Origin: Denitratisoma sp. DHT3
GTDB taxonomy: Bacteria; Pseudomonadota; Gammaproteobacteria; Burkholderiales; Rhodocyclaceae
Assembly: GCF_007833355.1 (NCBI RefSeq)
Contig: NZ_CP020914.1
Location: 2,404,047 to 2,468,046 of the forward strand
Length of the DNA: 64,000 nt
Direction: 5' to 3'
Of the stretch, positions 32,271-39,819 are shown in pieces (position 1 is the stretch's first letter; every line of letters starts with the position of its first letter). A program made the translations under genes and the position numbers. The notes under the pieces were generated by a model. It had not been told where the DNA came from and did not search any database. It was given only the letters and a program-made list of their open reading frames with translations.

Positions 32271-32278
32271 ACGCGCGC

Positions 32279-32310
32279 ATTATAGCGTCGGGCAGGCGAC
32301 ATGGGTCGCC
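32279..32310 (-). promoter_or_regulatory. metH promoter with -10 TATAAT and overlapping inverted repeat
   Basis: A perfect TATAAT (32284-32279 on the minus strand) places the transcription start at or within a few bases of the riboswitch 5' end. About 11 bp upstream, in the -35 zone, is a perfect inverted repeat GGCGAC-N4-GTCGCC (32295-32310), which could be an operator or the hairpin ending the chemoreceptor remnant. No consensus -35 is visible. Confidence 0.6.
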
Positions 32311-32327
32311 GCTGACGCGGGCACCCC

Positions 32328-32573
32328 CTATTCGGTGCGATAGCCGATGCGGACGCCGCCCCAGTGGCGTCCCTTGACATAGACCGGCGCCGAGATGTCG
32401 TGCATCACCTCGCCGGTATCGCGGCGGTAGGTCTGGATCAGGAACGGCAGCGTGTGGCGCCCGGTGCCGGCGTAGCTTCCCATCAAACCGACGGCGAGAA
32501 GCGCCGTGCCGCACACCAGTCCATGACGACGGGCTGACCACCCTGGATAGTCGATCGATCCGTTCCATCGCAC
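32328..32573 (-). pseudogene. Chemoreceptor (MCP) sensor-domain fragment
   Basis: The frame ending at 32328 codes for [19 protein letters not shown] followed by [16 protein letters not shown], the characteristic end of a Cache-type sensor in methyl-accepting chemotaxis proteins, then stops where HAMP and signalling domains should follow. A strong AAAGGAGG lies 7 bp before an ATG at 32568 in a different frame, while the Cache frame itself has only a poorly placed GTG at 32573 or TTG further upstream. A frameshift or deletion near the N-terminus plus loss of the C-terminal two thirds is the simplest reading. It lies just upstream of the metH promoter. Confidence 0.6.
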
Positions 32574-32684
32574 TTCCTCCTTTGCCTTTGAAGGACAGGA
32601 GCGCAAGGCCGAGGGCAAAGACTTACATCATCCTTATGGCGCCCCCAGCGGCAAACGCCACCGCTGGCGAATACCCTCGATAGA

Positions 32685-33341
32685 ATGATGACCTTTCCGA
32701 CCTGCCCGTCCTGTCACCTCATGGAAAGCCCCGCGGAGACCTCATCGACCGCCGACCGCATCCTCGACGTCGCGGAAAACCTGTTCGCCGCCAAGGGCTA
32801 CAAGGCCGCGTCGCTGATCGAGCTGGCCGAGCAGGTGGGCATTCGCCCGCCCAGCCTCTACAACCATTTCCGCAACAAGGAGTCGCTCTACAAAGCCGTG
32901 CTGGAACGACTGCTGGGCCACTTCCAACCGCTGATCGCCGAGGCCGCGACCTTCTCCCCGCACGACAAGAACGCGGTCCTGGCCTGGACTCGCCAGATGG
33001 TGGAACTGCACTTCCGCCATCCCAACTTCGCCCGTCTGCTGCAACATGCCGCCCTGGCCGAGGCGCCGGGTACGACGGAGATGCTGACCCGGTTCTTCCG
33101 CCCCCTGTTCGCGCCGTCCGCCGGCGGCGGCGTCACCTTGTCGCCCCCCTTGCTGCCCTGGGCCACCATGGCCTTCCACAACGTGCTGGTGTCCTACATC
33201 ACCATGGCGCCGCTGTACCGCAACCTGATCAACCAGGACCCGTTCTCGGCGGAAGCCCGGCAGCGCCATCTGGAGATGGTGCTGGAAATGGTGAACTCCG
33301 CCCTGACGCGTCCCGAATCCCCGTTCGCCTCCGCCGCCTGA
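32685..33341 (+). CDS. TetR-family transcriptional regulator
   Basis: A 218-residue protein with a classic TetR N-terminal helix-turn-helix at about 22-68: ADRILDVAENLFAAKGY, then SLIELAEQVGIRPPSLYNHF, then NKESLYKAVLERL. The C-terminal ligand domain is helical and not assignable. An ATG at 32721 would remove 12 residues (including CPSCH) and is equally plausible; neither has a good ribosome-binding site. It lies 140 bp upstream of the P450 gene on the same strand and is the natural candidate regulator for the P450-rubredoxin pair, with a hydrophobic ligand expected from family habit. Confidence 0.9.
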   Translation: MMTFPTCPSCHLMESPAETSSTADRILDVAENLFAAKGYKAASLIELAEQVGIRPPSLYNHFRNKESLYKAVLERLLGHFQPLIAEAATFSPHDKNAVLAWTRQMVELHFRHPNFARLLQHAALAEAPGTTEMLTRFFRPLFAPSAGGGVTLSPPLLPWATMAFHNVLVSYITMAPLYRNLINQDPFSAEARQRHLEMVLEMVNSALTRPESPFASAA

Positions 33342-33481
33342 ACGCCGCCCCGCCGAACCGGCAACGACCATCGAGGCACATCGCACCCACCGTGCCCATT
33401 GACACTACAGACTAATAGTTGTTAGCTTGCCGACTCCATAACAAGGCGCGTTCCCCCGCGCATCCAACAAGGAGACGACCC

Positions 33482-34735
33482 GTGACAGCAACCCCCAACC
33501 CCCGTCTGCCCGACGGCATCGACATTTTCAGTCCCGCCGCCTACGGCGATGAAGCCCGGCTCCATGCCGATTTCACCCGTCTGCGCCGCGACATGCCCGT
33601 CGCCTGGGTGGACCGGGAGCCCTACCGACCGTTCTGGACCGTGGTATGCAACGAGGACATCAAGCTGGTCGAGAAGAACCACGACATCTTCGTCAGCGCG
33701 CCGCGCCTGACCCTGATTCCCAAGGCCATCGAAGAAGCCACCCTGCAGATGTTCGGCTCCCGCACCGGCGGGTCGCGCACCATCCTCGACATGGACGAGC
33801 CCGACCACGCCAAGTACCGCGACGTTTCGGCGCGCTGGTTCATCGGCAGCGGGCTGCGCAAGCTCACCCCGCGGATCGAGGCCATCGCCGACAGCTTCAT
33901 CGAGAAAATGAAGTCGATGGACGGCCGCTGCGATTTCGCCAGCGACATCGCGGTCTGGTATCCCCTCGAAGCGATCACCTCGATTCTCGGCGCGCCGAGC
34001 GAGGACGGCCCCTACATCCTGCGCATGACCCAGGCCCTGCTCGCCGCCGGCGATCCCGACCTGCAAAAGGAAGGCGACTACGGCATGGCCGCCTACGGTG
34101 AATTCATGGGCTACCTGGGCAAGCTGCTGGCCGACCGCCAGGCCAACCCGACCGACGACCTCACCAGCGCGATCGCCAACGCCCGGATCGACGACAACCC
34201 CATCGGCATGATCGAGGCGCTCTCCTACATGATGGTGACGATCACCGCGGGCCACGACACGACCTCGGCCGCGCTCGCCGGCGGCATGTACGGCTTCATC
34301 ACCCACCCGCAGGAGATGGACAAGCTGCGCGCCGATCCGCAGCTGATGCGCAACGCCAGCAACGAGATCTGCCGCTGGGTCTCGCCGGTGCGTCATTTCG
34401 TCCGCACCGCCACCGAGGACTTCGTCCTGCGCGACACGACCATCCGCGCCGGCGACGCCGTCGTCCTCTTCTATCCCTCGGGCAACCGCGACGAGACGCT
34501 GTTCGAGAATGCCGACGCGTTCCGTATCGACCGCGACACCTCGGGCCACGTCGCCTTCGGCTACGGCGTGCACGCCTGCGTCGGCCGCCAGCTGGCGCTG
34601 TTCGAACTGGACGCTTTTTTCAGCCGGCTGATCCCGCAGTTGAAGCGCATCGAACTGGCGGGCGAACCCAAGATGATCGCCTCCAATCTGGTTGGCGGCT
34701 TCCGCAGCCTGCCCGTACGCTACGAATTCAACTAA
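33482..34735 (+). CDS. Cytochrome P450 monooxygenase
   Basis: A 417-residue soluble bacterial P450. Landmarks: oxygen-binding I-helix AGHDTTS (about 258-264), ExxR in NEICRW, and the heme loop [14 protein letters not shown] with ligand Cys366. It starts at GTG 33482 with AAGGAGACGACCC before it. Bacterial P450s hydroxylate hydrophobic substrates and need a two-protein electron supply. The next gene is a rubredoxin rather than a [2Fe-2S] ferredoxin, an unusual partner. Upstream TetR regulator and downstream flavin reductase, transporter, SDR and crotonase genes suggest a terpenoid, steroid or fatty-acid catabolic role; the CYP family cannot be named from memory. Confidence 0.95.
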   Translation: MTATPNPRLPDGIDIFSPAAYGDEARLHADFTRLRRDMPVAWVDREPYRPFWTVVCNEDIKLVEKNHDIFVSAPRLTLIPKAIEEATLQMFGSRTGGSRTILDMDEPDHAKYRDVSARWFIGSGLRKLTPRIEAIADSFIEKMKSMDGRCDFASDIAVWYPLEAITSILGAPSEDGPYILRMTQALLAAGDPDLQKEGDYGMAAYGEFMGYLGKLLADRQANPTDDLTSAIANARIDDNPIGMIEALSYMMVTITAGHDTTSAALAGGMYGFITHPQEMDKLRADPQLMRNASNEICRWVSPVRHFVRTATEDFVLRDTTIRAGDAVVLFYPSGNRDETLFENADAFRIDRDTSGHVAFGYGVHACVGRQLALFELDAFFSRLIPQLKRIELAGEPKMIASNLVGGFRSLPVRYEFN

Positions 34736-34754
34736 CCCCACCCTGGAGCGACAA

Positions 34755-34919
34755 ATGAAACGCTGGATGTGCATGACCTGCGGCTTCGTCTACGACGAGG
34801 CCCTGGGCCTTCCCAATCACGGCATTGCCCCCGGTACCCGCTGGGAAGACGTGCCGGCGGACTGGATCTGCCCCGACTGCGGCACTCCCAAGAGCGACTT
34901 CGTGATGGAGGAGTTCTAA
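34755..34919 (+). CDS. Rubredoxin
   Basis: A 54-residue rubredoxin with both C-x2-C knuckles, [13 protein letters not shown] and [11 protein letters not shown], and the usual aromatic residues (Trp4, Tyr13, Trp31, Trp37). It carries one electron on a single FeS4 site. It starts 19 bp after the P450 stop with GGAGCGACAA upstream, so it is co-transcribed and probably reduces the P450 or delivers electrons to a partner elsewhere. No rubredoxin reductase is adjacent; the FMN reductase across the convergent gap is not an obvious donor. Confidence 0.95.
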   Translation: MKRWMCMTCGFVYDEALGLPNHGIAPGTRWEDVPADWICPDCGTPKSDFVMEEF

Positions 34920-34939
34920 GGAAACGCGGATCAAGTCCG

Positions 34940-34973
34940 TTCGCCCTGAGCCCGTCGAAGGGCTCAGGGCGAA
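34940..34973. terminator. Perfect 14-bp inverted repeat, probable bidirectional terminator and dispersed repeat
   Basis: TTCGCCCTGAGCCC and its exact complement flank GTCGAA in the 65-bp gap between convergent rubredoxin and FMN reductase genes. Similar TTCGCCCTGAGC...GTCGAAGG sequences are widespread repeats in proteobacteria. It is followed by GGGGGCGAGCCT, the same tail that ends the 157-bp repeats elsewhere in the window. It can terminate both genes. Confidence 0.7.
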
Positions 34974-34984
34974 GGGGGCGAGCC

Positions 34985-35533
34985 TCACTCAACCCAGGCG
35001 GCGAAACTGTTCATGAATTCCTGGATGAAGGTGCGCGTACCGTCGTTGGCCAGGTTGCCGGCCGCGTCGAACAGACTCGCGGCGCCGCCGATATAGGCCT
35101 CCGGCTGCGCCATCACCGGCACAGCCAGGGAAACCAGCGACTGGCGCAGATGATGATTGGCGCCGAAACCGCCGATCGCGCCCGGCGACACGCTAATCAC
35201 CGCGCCGGGCTTGCCGCTCCAGATGCTCTGGCCATACGGACGGGAGCCGACGTCGAGCGCGTTCTTGAGCGCCGCCGGCACCGAGCGGTTGTACTCGGGC
35301 GTGACGAACAGCACGCCGTCGAACGGCCGCATCCGTTCGCGGAATGCCGTCCATTCCGGCGCCGGCAGGCCCTCGTCGTCGCCGTCCTGGTTGTAGAGCG
35401 GCAGCTGGCCGATCTCGACGATCTCCAGATCGAGCGCGGCGGGCGCGCAGGCGATCAACGCCTTGGCCATCTTGCGATTGAAGGACTGCTTGCGCAGGCT
35501 GCCGACGAGTACCGCGATTTTCTTGGATGCCAT
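34985..35533 (-). CDS. NADPH-dependent FMN reductase family protein
   Basis: A 182-residue flavodoxin-like reductase (ChrR/azoreductase-type NAD(P)H:FMN oxidoreductase). It has the phosphate-binding VGSLRKQSFNRKMAKAL near the N-terminus and the flavin-loop motif TPEYNRSVPAALKNALD at about 84-100, then SPGAIGGFGANHHLRQ. It uses NAD(P)H to reduce FMN, quinones or metals. The ATG at 35533 is preceded by GGGAAGGA. It stands alone between a hairpin terminator and a 157-bp repeat. Possible reductant for the nearby monooxygenase, but rubredoxin reduction is not known for the family. Confidence 0.9.
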   Translation of the reverse strand: MASKKIAVLVGSLRKQSFNRKMAKALIACAPAALDLEIVEIGQLPLYNQDGDDEGLPAPEWTAFRERMRPFDGVLFVTPEYNRSVPAALKNALDVGSRPYGQSIWSGKPGAVISVSPGAIGGFGANHHLRQSLVSLAVPVMAQPEAYIGGAASLFDAAGNLANDGTRTFIQEFMNSFAAWVE

Positions 35534-35642
35534 GGTGCGTTCCTCCCTTCCGGAGTCGAACATCGTGAAATGCCGCCACGGCTGGAAAATTCGGACTCCG
35601 GGCGCGGCGGAAACGGTTTGGTGAAGATTCCCTTTATAGCGC

Positions 35643-35799
35643 AGCGTGAAAAACGAGCTTTTCCGCCGCGCCGCCGCAAGGAAAAACGGCACGCGGCGAA
35701 GCCGCAACGCATCGGTGCCCCCACAACGTTCCCCCAAACACCCGAGCGCAGCGAGCCGTATCGAACCCCCCGGAGGGGGGCGAAGGGGGGCGAGCCTTT
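35643..35799. repeat. 157-bp dispersed intergenic repeat, copy 1
   Basis: This copy and the one at 56652-56808 have the same length and differ at roughly a dozen positions by eye. It begins AGCGTGAAAAACGAGCTTTT, contains CCGAGCGCAGCGAGCCGTATCG, a hairpin CCCCCCGGAGGGGGG, and ends GCGAAGGGGGGCGAGCCTTT abutting the stop codon of the MFS gene. It has no open frame of note. It fills most of the 266-bp gap before the FMN reductase gene. Confidence 0.85.
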
Positions 35800-37185
35800 C
35801 TACCTCCGGCTCGCCGCCACGATCGCCAGTCCCAACGCCACCGCGATCAGCAGATAGCCCTCGCTGAACGCCGTGGCCAGGGCCTGGGCATCGCCGCCCA
35901 GGACGCCGGCGCGCCACTCGACGTAGGCCGCGGCGCTGGCCACGCCCAGCACGCCGCCCAGCTGGCGCAGATAGTTGAGCAGCATCGAGGCCTCGCTGAG
36001 CACGCGGCCGTGGAGGTCGGAGAGGGAAGCCTTGTTGATCGGTGTGAGAGCGAAGCTCTGGCCGACTCGGCCGACCACGGTGACCAGGATGAAGCCCAGG
36101 TAGGTCACGGCGGCACCGTAATGCCACAGCGCGACGAAGGACATGGCGAACACCGCCAGGCCGGCGACGATCAGGGGACGCGGCATCAGGCGGTCGGCCA
36201 GTATCCCGGCCAGGGGGAAGGTCAGCGACAGGGCCAGGGTACCCGGCATCTGCGCCGCGCCGGCGTGGGCGGCGGAAAAGCCGAGCACGTTTTGAAGGAA
36301 TACCGGCATCAGGTAGGCGGAGCCGTACATGCCGAAGCCCATCAGGAAATTCACGCCCGAACCCAGCGTCAGATGGCGCAGCCGGAACAGCTCCGTGCCC
36401 AGGATCGGCGCCGGCGCCCGGCGCAGATGGACGATGAAACAACCCAGGGCCGCCAGCGTCACGCCCATGCAGGCGCCGGTCCAGCTCAGGCTCGGCTTGC
36501 CCGTCGGGCTGGTGAACGAGGCCAGCCAGGCCAACGTCAAAAGCGTCAGCAGGCTCATCCCCAGCCAGTCGAAGGGCGCATTGCCGCCCGGCGCCTCATG
36601 CCGCAGCAGACGACGGGCGCCCCACCAGGCCAGGAGGCTCACCGGCACCGGCAGCAACGACACGGCGCGCCAGCCCCAGAGATCCACCAGCACACCGCCC
36701 ACCGCCGGCGCCAGCGCCAGCGCCAGCGTGACGGACAGGGAATTCACGCCGAAGGCGCGGCCCTGGCGGTCCGGCGGAAACAGGCGCATCACCACGATCG
36801 CCCCCATCGGCGCCATCATCGCCGCGGTGCAGCCCTGGATCAGGCGGGCGGCCAGCAGCAGGCCGAAACTGGGGCTCAGGCTGCCCAGGAAACTGCTCAC
36901 CAGCAGCACGGCCATCGTGCCCTCGAAGCAGCGGCGCAGGCCGAAGCGCTGGATCAGCCAGGGCGCCGCCAGCATCCCGACGGTGCTGGCCACCATGAAG
37001 GTGGTGACCACGAACTGCACGCTGTCGTGGCCCAGACCGAAATCCCGCATCAGGGCCGGGATGGCCACGTTGAAGCTGCCGCTGGGCAGGATCGAGGCGA
37101 CCACGCCCAGCGACATGACCAGCATCACCCACCACCTGCGGCGCGGGTCCGGGCTTTCGACGGCAGGCGAAGGGACGTTGCTCAT
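35800..37185 (-). CDS. MFS transporter, DHA2-like (about 14 transmembrane helices)
   Basis: A 461-residue inner-membrane protein from ATG 37185. It has the major facilitator motif A-like loop between helices 2 and 3 (WLIQRFGLRRCF), a motif C-like stretch APAVGGVLVD and roughly 13-14 hydrophobic helices, fitting drug:H+ antiporters of the DHA2 group. N-terminal residues are cytoplasmic and Pro-rich. Substrate is unknown; in this setting it might export a toxic pathway intermediate or solvent-like compound. The stop codon abuts the 157-bp repeat. The gene is followed on the other side by another GC-rich repeat and the SDR gene. Confidence 0.9.
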   Translation of the reverse strand: MSNVPSPAVESPDPRRRWWVMLVMSLGVVASILPSGSFNVAIPALMRDFGLGHDSVQFVVTTFMVASTVGMLAAPWLIQRFGLRRCFEGTMAVLLVSSFLGSLSPSFGLLLAARLIQGCTAAMMAPMGAIVVMRLFPPDRQGRAFGVNSLSVTLALALAPAVGGVLVDLWGWRAVSLLPVPVSLLAWWGARRLLRHEAPGGNAPFDWLGMSLLTLLTLAWLASFTSPTGKPSLSWTGACMGVTLAALGCFIVHLRRAPAPILGTELFRLRHLTLGSGVNFLMGFGMYGSAYLMPVFLQNVLGFSAAHAGAAQMPGTLALSLTFPLAGILADRLMPRPLIVAGLAVFAMSFVALWHYGAAVTYLGFILVTVVGRVGQSFALTPINKASLSDLHGRVLSEASMLLNYLRQLGGVLGVASAAAYVEWRAGVLGGDAQALATAFSEGYLLIAVALGLAIVAASRR

Positions 37186-37211
37186 CGTCGATGCGGCGGC
37201 ACACCCGGCGT

Positions 37212-37300
37212 CAGCGTGAAAGCGGCAAGCCAAACAGTCGAGCGCAGCGAGCCGATACCGTCACCTCCCCCGGAGAGGGGGAGGGTGGGAGGGGGCGGGT
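37212..37300. repeat. GC-rich intergenic repeat, short form, copy 1
   Basis: It starts AGCGTGAAA and carries CAAACAGTCGAGCGCAGCGAGC, like the 157-bp repeats but with the centre missing, then CACCTCCCCCGGAGAGGGGGAGGG. The CAGTCACC/CGTCACC-CTCCCCCGGAGAGG block recurs at 52275-52290. It occupies half of the 195-bp gap between SDR and MFS genes. Confidence 0.7.
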
Positions 37301-37380
37301 CTTTTTGCTGCTTCCCCGGCCAACCGGCACCGTCCCTCATCGCAGTCTCTCCTCGTTGGTTCCGGTTTGGCCGATTTGCG

Positions 37381-38136
37381 TCAGATAGCAGTCTGGCCGC
37401 CGTCGATGACGAAGTGGGAGCCGGTGACGAAGCGGGCCTCGTCGGATGCCAGGTAGGCGATGATGCCGGCGATTTCCGCCGGGTCGGCGCCCGGCAGCAC
37501 CAGCGGCGCGAGGCGGCCGAAGAGGGCGAAGTCGGCGCCTTCCGGGGGCACCACGCCGCTGGTCATCGGCGTATGCACGTGGCCCGGACAGACCGCATTC
37601 ACCCGCAGCCCGCGCGAGGCGTATTCCACCGCCAGGGCCTTGGAGAGCATCAGCACCGCGCCCTTGCTGGCGCTGTAGGGCGAGTTGTAGGGCGTGCCGA
37701 CGATGCCCGCCGCCGAAGAGATGTTGACGATGTTGCCGCGGGTCTCCAGCAGATGGGGAATCGCCGCCCGGCACATGGCGAAGACGCCATTGACGTTGAT
37801 GGCGAAGACCTTGGCCCACTCCGCGTCGGTGATGTCGGTGAAGTGCTTGAACATCAAGGTGCCGGCGATGTTGCACAGCACGTCGAGCTTGCCGAAGCGG
37901 GCCACCGCGTCGGCCACGGCGCCGTTGCAGTCGGCGCTGTCGGTGACGTTGAGCACCCGCGCCGTCACGTCCAGCCCCTGGTCGGCCAGCGCCTGGACTT
38001 CCTTCTGCAACAGCTCGGCGTTGATGTCGCAGGCCAGGACGCGCGCGCCTTCGCCTGCCAGGCGCTTGGTGGTGGCCAGCGCGATGCCGGAGGCGGCGCC
38101 GGTGATCAGTACTGCCTTGCCTTCGAAACGTTCCAT
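37381..38136 (-). CDS. Short-chain dehydrogenase/reductase
   Basis: A 251-residue classical SDR. The cofactor loop is TGAASGIAL (the third Gly of TGxxxGIG is Ala), DVLCNIAG provides the NAG-like motif, and the catalytic set is Ser in NISSA, Tyr and Lys in YSASK. PGHVHTPM and a C-terminal TGSHFVIDGGQ complete the fold. The acidic residue after beta2 (ACDIN) suggests NAD(H) preference. It oxidises or reduces a hydroxyl/keto group; steroid or 3-hydroxyacyl-CoA substrates are both reasonable given the neighbouring crotonase gene. The ATG at 38136 is used. Confidence 0.93.
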   Translation of the reverse strand: MERFEGKAVLITGAASGIALATTKRLAGEGARVLACDINAELLQKEVQALADQGLDVTARVLNVTDSADCNGAVADAVARFGKLDVLCNIAGTLMFKHFTDITDAEWAKVFAINVNGVFAMCRAAIPHLLETRGNIVNISSAAGIVGTPYNSPYSASKGAVLMLSKALAVEYASRGLRVNAVCPGHVHTPMTSGVVPPEGADFALFGRLAPLVLPGADPAEIAGIIAYLASDEARFVTGSHFVIDGGQTAI

Positions 38137-38190
38137 GGTGTCACTCCTGTCGATGTCGTTGTTGGAATCTGCCTGAAAAACGCACTTCAA

Positions 38191-38317
38191 GCCACAGAGG
38201 GCGCAGAGAACACAGAGTTGGAGCGGATGTGCCGAGGTCCGCCACATCGCCATGCGGATGAGCGATCAAGCGTTGGCAATCCATGGTTTTCTCTGTGATC
38301 TCTGTGCCCTCTGTGGC
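38191..38317. repeat. 27-bp imperfect inverted repeat flanking 73 bp
   Basis: GCCACAGAGGGCGCAGAG... at 38191-38217 and its near-complement ...CTGTGCCCTCTGTGGC at 38291-38317 match at 25 of 27 positions. The CCACAGAG...CACAGAG sequence is a common dispersed intergenic repeat in beta- and gammaproteobacteria. It lies in the 204-bp gap between the crotonase and SDR genes and could form a long stem in RNA. Confidence 0.8.
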
Positions 38318-38340
38318 CAACCAAGGTTTTAAGAATCTTT

Positions 38341-39123
38341 TCACCGGCCGCGGAAGACCGGCGGGCGCTTGTCCAGGAAGGCGGCCAGCCCTTCGCGGTA
38401 ATCCTCGCTTTCCAGGAAGGCGAAGTTCTCCCGGACCTCCTCCGCCTCCAGGGCGCGGGCCTGGGCCATCAGCCGCCGCACCAGTTGCTTGTGGGCCCGG
38501 GCCGCCAGGGGGGCGCCGGCGGCGATGCGGCGCGCCGTGGCATGGGCCTCGGCCTCGACCTCGGCGTCGGCCACCACGCGGGTCAGCAGCCCTTTCCCAT
38601 AGGCTTCGCGGGCGCTCAGGATACGGCCTTCCAGCAGAATCTCCAGCGCCACGGCGGGACCGGCCAGGGCCACGAGGCCGACCAGTTCCGAATGGGCCAT
38701 GGCGAAGCCCAGCTTCATGATCGGCGCGCCGAAGCGGGCGCCCTCGCCAGCGATGCGCAGATCGCAGCAACTGGCGATCTCCAGCCCGCCGCCGATGCAG
38801 ACGCCCTCGATCAGGGCCACCACCGGATGGCGGCAGGCGACGATGGCCGCAAGCGCCCCGGCCACCCATTCGCCGTGATAGACCTGGGCGCGCTCGAAGG
38901 TGTCGCGCTGGGTGAGGAATTCCTCCAGGTCGCCGCCGGCGGCGAAAGCCTTGCCCTCGCCGCGGATCACCACGCAGCGCAGCGTCTCGTCGGCATGGAG
39001 TTCTTCCATCACCGCCTTCAGGCGCCGCCACATGGCGGCATTGACGGCATTCAGCTTGTCGGGATTGAACAGGGTGACGGTGGCGATATCGTCGGACCGC
39101 TGCCACAGGACGTCGGGCGTCAT
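38341..39123 (-). CDS. Enoyl-CoA hydratase/isomerase (crotonase) family protein
   Basis: A 260-residue crotonase-fold protein. The first oxyanion loop is FAAGGDLEEF and the second IEGVCIGGGLEIAS, which contains the Glu corresponding to Glu144 of rat hydratase. The second catalytic glutamate (Glu164 position, usually FGxPE) is Ile here: FGAPIMKLG. Typical hydration needs both, so this may be an isomerase, hydrolase or other crotonase activity. The C-terminus KRPPVFRGR is common in true family members. It overlaps the GntR gene by 4 bp (ATGA) and is likely co-transcribed with it. Confidence 0.9.
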   Translation of the reverse strand: MTPDVLWQRSDDIATVTLFNPDKLNAVNAAMWRRLKAVMEELHADETLRCVVIRGEGKAFAAGGDLEEFLTQRDTFERAQVYHGEWVAGALAAIVACRHPVVALIEGVCIGGGLEIASCCDLRIAGEGARFGAPIMKLGFAMAHSELVGLVALAGPAVALEILLEGRILSAREAYGKGLLTRVVADAEVEAEAHATARRIAAGAPLAARAHKQLVRRLMAQARALEAEEVRENFAFLESEDYREGLAAFLDKRPPVFRGR

Positions 39124-39809
39124 CCGGCACCGCCCAGCTTGGCCAGGGCCTCACGGCCGGACAGCAGATGGTCGTGCATGGCCCGCGCCGCCCGTTCCGG
39201 GTCGCGCGCCGCCAGGGCGTCCATGATCCGGGCGTGCTCCCGCAGCGACTGCTCCAGGCGCCCCTCCACCTGCAACGAATGGCGGCGGGTGAGCTTGATC
39301 ATCTTGCGGGTGTCGTCGATCAGGTGCTGCAGCCAGCGGTTGCCGGCGATCCGCTGCAAGGCGGCGTGAAAGGCGTCATTGACGGCGAAGAAGGCATCGG
39401 CGTCGCCGGCGGCGGCATGGCGCTCCAGTTGCGCGTGAAGCGCGCGCAGCTCGGCCAGGTCGGCATCGCTGGCCTTACCGGCGGCCTCCAGCGCGGCACG
39501 TCCCTCCAGCAGCGCCATCACCGGGAACACTTCGTCCAGATCCTGCTCCGAGAGTTCGGCCACGTAACAGCCGCGGCGCGGCTTCAGCACCACCAGGCCC
39601 TCGGCGGCCAGCACCTTCAGCGCTTCCCGCATCGGCGTGCGGGAGATGCCGAACTCGTCGGCCAGCACCTGCTCGTCCACCCAGCTGCCGGGCGCCAGAT
39701 CGTGGGCGAAAATGCGGGCGCGCAGCCGCTCCGCCACTTCCTGGTAGAGGGCGGTGCGGGCGATGACCTGGCCGGGGGCCGCGGCGGCTTTGCTGTCTAT
39801 TGCATCCAT
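39120..39809 (-). CDS. GntR-family (FCD/FadR-type) transcriptional regulator
   Basis: A 229-residue regulator with an N-terminal winged helix: YQEVAERLRARIF, then DEFGISRTPMREALKVLAAEGL. The C-terminal FCD domain (about 90-225) carries the metal/ligand-binding Asp/His pattern including NDAFHAAL. Ligands are commonly carboxylates or acyl-CoAs. The ATG at 39809 lies within a perfect 16-bp palindrome, suggesting autoregulation; an upstream start at 39839 would place the palindrome inside the gene. It is divergent from the methylmalonyl-CoA mutase operon and upstream of a crotonase gene; it may control either or both. Confidence 0.92.
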   Translation of the reverse strand: MDAIDSKAAAAPGQVIARTALYQEVAERLRARIFAHDLAPGSWVDEQVLADEFGISRTPMREALKVLAAEGLVVLKPRRGCYVAELSEQDLDEVFPVMALLEGRAALEAAGKASDADLAELRALHAQLERHAAAGDADAFFAVNDAFHAALQRIAGNRWLQHLIDDTRKMIKLTRRHSLQVEGRLEQSLREHARIMDALAARDPERAARAMHDHLLSGREALAKLGGAG

Positions 39810-39819
39810 AATTATGGAT
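39804..39819. promoter_or_regulatory. Perfect 16-bp palindrome, probable GntR operator
   Basis: ATCCATAATTATGGAT is its own complement and lies over the start codon of the GntR gene in the gap to the mutase operon. AT-rich perfect palindromes of this length are rare in DNA this GC-rich and match the style of FadR/VanR-type operators. Binding here could block the regulator's own expression and influence the divergent mutase promoter. Confidence 0.65.
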
